A stretch of 64,000 bases of DNA from Piper betle (lineage: Eukaryota; Streptophyta; Magnoliopsida; Piperales; Piperaceae). Positions 60,101 through 64,000 of the stretch are shown here, in pieces. The position numbers and the translations under genes are program-made. Every line of letters begins with the position of its first letter. The stretch's first letter is position 1. The notes under the pieces were generated by a model. That model had not been told where the DNA came from and ran no database searches. It was given only the letters and a program-made list of their open reading frames with translations. The stretch spans positions 52,296 through 116,295 of the forward strand of contig JAURVB010004666.1 in NCBI GenBank assembly GCA_033002965.1, read 5' to 3'.

Positions 60101-63100
60101 ACCCAGCCAGACAATGTGTTCTAGAAATATGCTCCCTCCTTCATCAACGGACAGATTTCTTCACTGGGTAGTCTAGCTTCATTTAGTTCATCCTCTCTTT
60201 TTCCTTCACTGTTTATCTCGTTTTTTCAATCCTAAGTTCCTAACCAGTACATACATGGGCTGGTTGGAGGTTGAAGGAGGTCTTTTACATCCCTTTTTTA
60301 CCAGTTAGTTTAGAGAACTGAAACCTGACAGGCAGGCATATGGCATGGGCAGTAATCCTTTCAGTCTTAAATTTTTGCATACAAGAGATAAAAAGAAGAG
60401 GGTGAGTTCCCCATTACCCACTTTTTTCCTCAAAACATGCTAGCCGGGAATAAAGTTTAAAAACATTACAAAGGATAAGGAACCACAAGATGTCAAACAC
60501 TTTCAATACTTCGAGGAGGAATGGAGAGTTTTAAAGATTCGATAACATGCAACGCTACAATTGAGAATAGACCAATTTTTAAGTACCTTAACATAATCAT
60601 TTGCTTATCTTAACGCAAGTATTCAAACCTCACTTAAGTGGTTCAATTCAAATCTTGTATATGCTTAATAATAACAAAATTAGTTCTTTTGATAATACTT
60701 GAGCAAAAGAAAATACATTTTAGCAAAAAGTTTAAAAAACGTATACCTGCAGGAAATCCTCTTGTTTGAAGGGGTCATCCCCATGAGAAGGGTACCATAC
60801 CTGTATAGACAACAATTGAAAACACATATCAGAAGATATTTGCTGATAAAACAGTAGGTAGCATATAACTACATTATTATGCTATCTTTCCAAGGCAAAG
60901 AAACTGACCACATACAACCGGTTACCTGCATACCACGATGACCGTAGTCTATCCAAGAGACTTCCTCGATGAGATTTGCTTTCTCCTCTGACAGCCCACA
61001 AGTAACCCAAAACAGTCCAACAGAATCAAAGAGTTCTCTTTCACACCCATCACCTAAATCAAGCAGGGATAGCTCCCCATTTGTCCGCAATATCAAACAT
61101 CTGTTGCTCCAGAAGTATTTGTTATTTCAAAAGTTTGTCATGATATTGAATTTTGAGACTTTTGTAAATTCTAACAATCTGCTAACAGAAAGACACATTA
61201 CCTAGTAGGTTGCCAAGGAACTGATTTACTTGAAGTGACAAGATCATGTTTCACAGATAAGCCTTGCTTACCTAACTGATCTGGAATGAAGCGCATGGCC
61301 GCAGGGTGGCTCTTTGCACTCATAATTGAAAGCTCGCGTACTGTAGAAAGCTGTTTGTCATTTAATTACATACAAAACACATAAAAGGAATAAAAACTAA
61401 AGATTCTTCTCCAAACATAACCATAAGAAAAAATTGCAGAGTTAATGTCTGGACAAAAGAAAAAATCACCTCTATAGTAGGAGTATTCAAAGGTGAAAGG
61501 TCTCCTGAAATCTTTACATGTATTATGTGAACATTGAATGGTCAATAAGTGACAAGAATATAATTTCCAAGTACATCCATAACCATGGGTTTCCCCAGCA
61601 AGGCCTTCCGTCAGAGTAAAGAGCACTGATCAAGATGATATCTTGGATAGAAGAGCAGCTCATATCTGAAAACAAGATTAGCAACAAAAGATTCAGATTT
61701 TATGCAGCAGAAAATGCTTTCAGTTGTAGAGAATAAATAATTGAAATAAAAGATGACTTAGAGACCAATAGTAAAAAATAGCTCATACATGTCAGAAGAA
61801 CTCATGTAATTACACATAACAACTATTTTCCCTAACCACAGCAGCCCTTTACACTGGATCATCTGCTCCTGAGTAATATCCCCAAATACACGCCATCTTT
61901 TGGAACGGGTGTCATACAAAATCAGTCCATGAAGCCCTGCAATTGCAAAAACATACCATCTTTGCTTGCTACTACATGTAATATTGGCCAGTTCTGTGAG
62001 ACGTAAGACACCTGATACACAAGATATAAAAAATATAACATCAACATATTTAATCTATGAATTTTGCCATAATTAAATATTGCATTTTCCCATCTGACGG
62101 ATTCTTCCCCATACATAAAGAAAAAGGACATATCTTTAATAATATTCCTTACTAGAATACTTGATGCAACTGTTCTAGTGTACAGTTCAACTTTAACAAA
62201 ATTAGTAATTAAAAGAAAAAAGACTTCTTTGCTACCAATATTTATGAACAAAAAAAACTCAACTGGAATGTTGAGATGGATTATTTTAAGCTCATCAGTA
62301 TCTTCTGATTGAACCACCATAACACAATCATCACCGTAAATCACTTGTCGAACATCTATCGTGCCTGAAATTCCCCTGTTAAGACAACACTTTCCAAACG
62401 AAAAGGCAATAATTCTTTCTGTGGATCGCTCTTCAACAGCATAAAGTCTATTACCATATTTATCCCACTGTAACACTAAGGTCCCACCAACTAAAGGTTC
62501 ATACTTGAAATTGACATTTGGTTTTACAATGGGAGAAAATACAGAACTTATTCCAATTTGATGAATCATGCACATTAAGCGACAACAAGATGCAGACCAC
62601 ACAGCAAGGCCTCTGCATTTCCAGCCAACTGCAAATGCTGTATTATCAGGGGACCATGCAATACAACTCACAGAGCCAGTATCTTCTACGGGTACCTGCA
62701 TTACCCACATATTCATCACCTTCATGAAAAACATTACCCATCAATTTGAATTTAACAAAAAAAGAGCCACGTCAGGCACTTAATTCAAAGCATAAAGACA
62801 AAAAGATAGGTTTTAAACCCATGGAGCATTTCCCCCAGTCGTATAAAGATACAGTTCGAAGAAATGATTCCTTCCCTTCAGCAATGTCATGCAATTGAAC
62901 AGCCCCCTTCGACATCCTATAGCAAGAAGTTGTTACTCTGATGCCACTGCAGCACGCATGGTATCATGACAGTCCAACCATCTTTCAGCTTTAATAGAGT
63001 CGGTTTGCCTCGTGCCTTTTTTACTTATGAAGCAAATTGCAATCCGGCCAACAGAATACACAACAATGAGCAACCTCAATGGCAATGAAAGTTCGAGATA

Positions 63101-63237
63101 AACAATAGGAGCAGCAAAGTTGGAACATGATATTCTTGGATTACTACAGAAACGTAGCCATTTCCAGAAGATAATTGTCCTCCAGCAGCTTCATCGAGGT
63201 CCCCATTGTATCGAGGTATGCCAAAGGGGTCAAAAAA
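54196..63237 (-). pseudogene. RIC1: RIC1 homologue (RAB6A-GEF complex partner 1-like), 5'-truncated by the window, with in-frame stops
   Basis: RIC1 forms with RGP1 a guanine exchange factor for RAB6/Ypt6 at the Golgi. Exon-like blocks on the minus strand, 5' to 3': about 62819-63237, 62263-62698, 61788-62011, 61466-61661, 61200-61350, 60925-61100, 60750-60800, 59575-59742, 59320-59437, 57640-57815, 57180-57235, 56365-56418, 56072-56114, 55860-55985, 55620-55710, 55466-55545, 55224-55341, 54357-54413 and 54196-54290. WD40-type sequence (IAWSPDNTAFAVGW, FSFGKCCLNRG) is followed by the C-terminal RIC1 domain (FQRRWYRTAACYILV, LDAEFLLSHM, LVLATLLRR). Stops replace conserved codons in at least five places: within the first block after VASE, twice in 61466-61661, after GVVGVSQ-like sequence in 59575-59742, and after CDLI in 57640-57815. 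One-base losses occur near 61950 (T run) and in the first block. The true 5' end lies outside the window. Confidence 0.8.
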
Positions 63238-64000
63238 CTAAATGAAACCATAAAAAATAAATGACTATCTAGCTGATACAACACCCCAAAATTCTTGAAC
63301 ATTTGACAAGAATAATTGTGTTCACTAAGTCTTACTAACCTCTCATCAATCTAAAACACTAAATTCTACTAGATAGTTCTTGCTCAGTTTGTAGCAAGTA
63401 ACTTCTTACCTACTTGACCAAAAGATTCAAGTGACTTAACAAGAATAAAATAATGCAAAATAATTGTGCACTTGACATTTAAAGCTCAAAAAGTTGCAAA
63501 ATGTGGGAAACTTTAATGATTCATCTAACTTCCAATGAGGCCACTAATCGTAAAGGAAAAGATATTGCGCATAATGAAGAAGAAAAAGGTTCCATGAGTT
63601 CTAAATAGGATTTGCTTCTGATTACTAATAAGCCTGAAATATGCGCAATATCTTTTCCTTTACGATTAGTGGCCTCATTGGAAGTTAGATGAATCATTAA
63701 AAGGACCCACATTTTGCAACTTTTTGAGTGCACAATTGTTTTGCATTATTTTATTCTTGTTAAGTCACTTGAATCTTTTGGTCAAGTAGGTAAGAAAGTT
63801 ACTGCTACAAACTGAGCAAGAACTATCTAGTAGAATTTAGTGTTTTAGATTGATGAGAGAGGTTAGTAAGACTTAGTGAACACAATTATTCTTGTCAAAT
63901 GTTCAGAATTTTGGGGTGTGTATCAACTAGATAGTCATTTATTTTTTATGGTTTCATTTGGTTTGACCTTGCTGCCTCGATACAATGGGGACCTCGATGG
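63213..64000. repeat. Long inverted repeat (palindrome) truncated by the window edge
   Basis: The left arm, 63213 to 63572, is the near reverse complement of the right arm, 63641 to 64000, with a 68-base spacer centred near 63606. Matching landmarks include aaggaaaagatattgcgcat against its inverse at 63641-63660, and tacaatggggacctcgat at the far end of the right arm against its inverse near 63192. The arms differ by scattered substitutions and small indels (about 90-95% identity by eye). The left arm includes part of a RIC1 exon (residues PRYNGDLDE), so the right arm carries an inverted partial copy of that exon. Both arms may continue beyond what can be seen. Confidence 0.9.

Overview
This window is nuclear DNA from a flowering plant. 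The evidence is many-exon genes with GT-AG introns, plant-specific families (a Mn-CDF metal transporter, a plant long-chain acyl-CoA synthetase, an ATL RING-H2 ligase, a PPR gene, a BCS1-like AAA-ATPase), an integrated pararetrovirus and many (TA)n microsatellites in AT-rich spacers. The intronless genes (AAA-ATPase, EF-hand protein, ATL) are strongly GC-rich against an AT-rich background. That bimodality is typical of monocots, so a non-grass monocot is my inference; the species is not determined.

Layout. 0-6.7 kb: AT-rich spacer with a possible orphan first exon (2020-2212). 6.75-9.53 kb (+): intact seven-exon MTP8-like metal transporter. 9.5-14.3 kb: spacer with a hAT-type MITE bounded by a near-perfect 8-bp target duplication (11130-11669). 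14.66-20.33 kb (+): NST1-like conserved plant gene. 21.15-21.58 kb (-): intact EF-hand protein. 21.6-27.9 kb: repeat-rich spacer with an AT-rich fold-back repeat (22.5-23.9 kb) and a GC-rich element with nested palindromes set between two (TA)n tracts (24.58-25.30 kb). 27.95-29.44 kb (+): intact intronless AAA-ATPase. 30.2-31.9 kb (-): decayed PPR gene. 32.9-37.2 kb (-): Caulimoviridae-like endogenous pararetrovirus whose 5' end abuts a (TA)n tract. 38.08-38.5 kb: ~96-bp tandem repeat, next to a short TOM6-like gene (38.59-38.77 kb, -). 40.36-41.54 kb (+): ATL RING-H2 E3 ligase. 43.58-45.61 kb (+): intact seven-exon HIT zinc-finger (ZNHIT3-like) gene. 47.37-52.21 kb (+): 19-exon LACS gene with one GC-AG intron. 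54.2-64.0 kb (-): RIC1 homologue with several in-frame stops. The last ~0.8 kb is a long inverted repeat containing one of its exons, cut by the window edge.

The genes are unrelated housekeeping or stress genes with no operon-like relation. Two signals cut across them. First, about ten frame breaks in otherwise well-conserved genes (NST1-like, TOM6, ATL, LACS, RIC1) are all equivalent to the loss of one base, mostly at or beside G, C or T runs. That looks more like long-read consensus error than gene death. The RIC1 copy additionally has nonsense codons that indels cannot explain. Second, unrelated insertions (pararetrovirus, GC-rich element) sit beside (TA)n tracts. I found no convincing wholly new biological system.
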